The notes beneath the pieces are model-generated. The model ran no database searches. It was not told the origin of the DNA and saw only the letters and a list, made by a program, of their open reading frames with translations. Source: DAOTZS01 sp034434335 (GTDB taxonomy: Bacteria; Chloroflexota; Anaerolineae; CG2-30-64-16). From it: 6,181 bases of DNA. Every line of letters begins with the position of its first letter. The stretch's first letter is position 1. The DNA lies in NCBI GenBank assembly GCA_034434335.1, contig DAOTZS010000079.1, positions 1-6,181 of the forward strand, in the 5' to 3' direction. Below are positions 5,254-6,181 of the stretch, one piece after another. The position numbers and the translations under genes were made by a program.

Positions 5254-6181
5254 GGGCACCCCCCGACAGACGTGCAACAATCCTGTTATAGGCATCCCGC
5301 AGCAAGGGGGCAATGCCTTGGGGCCGGAAGATGGCGATCAGGATTAATGCCACCGCATACACCGCGAGATAGAGGCTTTCCAGCCTGCTGCCGAGGTTGG
5401 CACGCATGAATTCTCTCCCGCTGACCAGGATAATGGCGGCCAGCAACGGCCCGTAAACAATCCCCATCCCACCGATAATGCCCAGGATCGCCACCTCGGT
5501 GCTCTGCGCGGTATTGAAAAAGCTGGGGTGGATGAAGCCGTAGAGACAGGCATAGACCCCACCAGTGGCCCCCACCAGAAAAGCATAGATCATAAGGGCT
5601 TTGAGCTTGCAGGCTCGCGCATCAACCCCCAGCACCTCGGCGGCATCCTCATTTTCGCCCAGCGCCAGGAGGTAGTAACCAAGCCTGGAACGGGAGAGCC
5701 GATAGTTCACGAACAGGGCCACCAGCAGCAACGCCAATACGATGTAGTAGTAGGGAATATACGAGGCGAACCGCATGTGGTAGAGGGATGCTCTATAGAA
5801 AGGCAGATAACGTTCCACCGGCCCCCCGACTTCGCTCCACATCAAGAAAGCAACCCGCAACACTTCCACCAGCGCGGCCGAGGAAAGCGCGTACCAGACT
5901 TCCTTAATCCCAAAACGGAAAAGCGGGTAGCCCACCAGGGCAGCGAAACCGGCTGCCACCGCGCCCCCCACGATCATCCCTGCCCAGGGGGTGACGTTCC
6001 ACCGCAGCAGCAGTGTGCCCGTCGTAAAAGCGCCCAACCCCAGATAAGCCCAGGCCGCCAGATCTAGCTGCCCGGCCATACCCCCGATGATGTTCCAGGC
6101 AGTAGCCAGGACGCCATACAGCAGCACTGTAGTCACCAGCACCATCGTGTATTGGTTGTCCCCCACCACAACTGGCACCAG
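5243..6181 (-). CDS. livM: LivM-type permease of the HAAT family (N-terminus outside window)
   Basis: 312 residues are visible and the frame runs off the right edge. A GTG at 6178 could serve as a start, but LivM proteins usually have a little more before the first helix, so I treat the gene as 5'-truncated by the window. About eight hydrophobic segments can be drawn. Family landmarks are WNIIGGMAGQLDL (compare LNLLxGYAGQLSLGH), the cytoplasmic ATPase-coupling loop ALGENEDAAEVLGVDARACK, GIIGGMGIVYGPLLAA near the C-terminal end (compare GGLGTLxGPxxGA), and a terminal FRPQGI. The early GHAAFFG motif is changed to AAWAYLG, so this is a diverged member. It forms the membrane channel together with a LivH partner that is not in view; LivH and the binding protein probably lie further upstream on this strand. 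Its stop overlaps the livG start, supporting one transcript. Confidence 0.9.
   Translation of the reverse strand: MVPVVVGDNQYTMVLVTTVLLYGVLATAWNIIGGMAGQLDLAAWAYLGLGAFTTGTLLLRWNVTPWAGMIVGGAVAAGFAALVGYPLFRFGIKEVWYALSSAALVEVLRVAFLMWSEVGGPVERYLPFYRASLYHMRFASYIPYYYIVLALLLVALFVNYRLSRSRLGYYLLALGENEDAAEVLGVDARACKLKALMIYAFLVGATGGVYACLYGFIHPSFFNTAQSTEVAILGIIGGMGIVYGPLLAAIILVSGREFMRANLGSRLESLYLAVYAVALILIAIFRPQGIAPLLRDAYNRIVARLSGGAHAT

Noticed and set aside
5254..5313. 20-residue N-terminal extension of LivG
   Set aside because: The added residues do not resemble any LivG N-terminus and lie entirely within the livM coding end. The ATG at 5253 gives the standard length and opening.

Overview
The window looks like bacterial chromosome that is GC-rich (about 60% by eye) and densely coded. 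It holds one very long plus-strand gene and, converging on it, the downstream end of a minus-strand ABC-transporter operon. Nothing in it identifies the host firmly. The divergent serine hydroxymethyltransferase fused to a glycine-cleavage T protein, beside a HAAT-type transporter, makes me think of Chloroflexota or a similar deep-branching phylum. That is an impression and not a proof.

Layout. Positions 2-202 (+) are the 3' tail of a gene that starts before the window; its product ends in a C-x2-C-x5-C cluster like that of Cas4/RecB-type iron-sulfur nucleases. Positions 203-482 are non-coding and packed with inverted repeats, two of which share a 16-base palindrome-like core. A strong ribosome binding site at 471-475 sets the start of the main gene at ATG 483. 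Positions 483-3713 (+) encode a 1076-residue protein with three parts: a complete PLP-dependent serine hydroxymethyltransferase (SHMT, about residues 1-440), a middle region containing a decayed copy of the first half of a GcvT fold (about 500-640), and a complete GcvT aminomethyltransferase (about 667-1076). After a 101-base convergent gap come livF (4525-3815, -), livG (5253-4522, -) and livM (from the window edge to 5243, -). These three overlap end to start and form one operon read leftwards.

How the parts work together. SHMT and GcvT both handle 5,10-methylene-tetrahydrofolate. T protein makes it from the aminomethyl group carried on lipoyl H protein, and SHMT uses it to turn glycine into serine (or runs in reverse). 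Joining the two in one chain suggests direct handover of the one-carbon unit, giving net conversion of two glycines to serine, CO2 and NH3 when GcvP, GcvH and GcvL are supplied from elsewhere. None of those is in the window. The transporter genes encode two ATPases and one permease of the branched-chain/hydrophobic amino acid uptake family; the second permease and the binding protein are not in view, and the substrate cannot be read from the sequence. A functional link between transporter and fusion enzyme is only inference from position.

The most interesting points are the SHMT-GcvT fusion, the catalytically dead GcvT-like half module inside it, the extra segment in the SHMT active-site region, the hairpin-rich leader, and the missing ABC signature motif in LivG.
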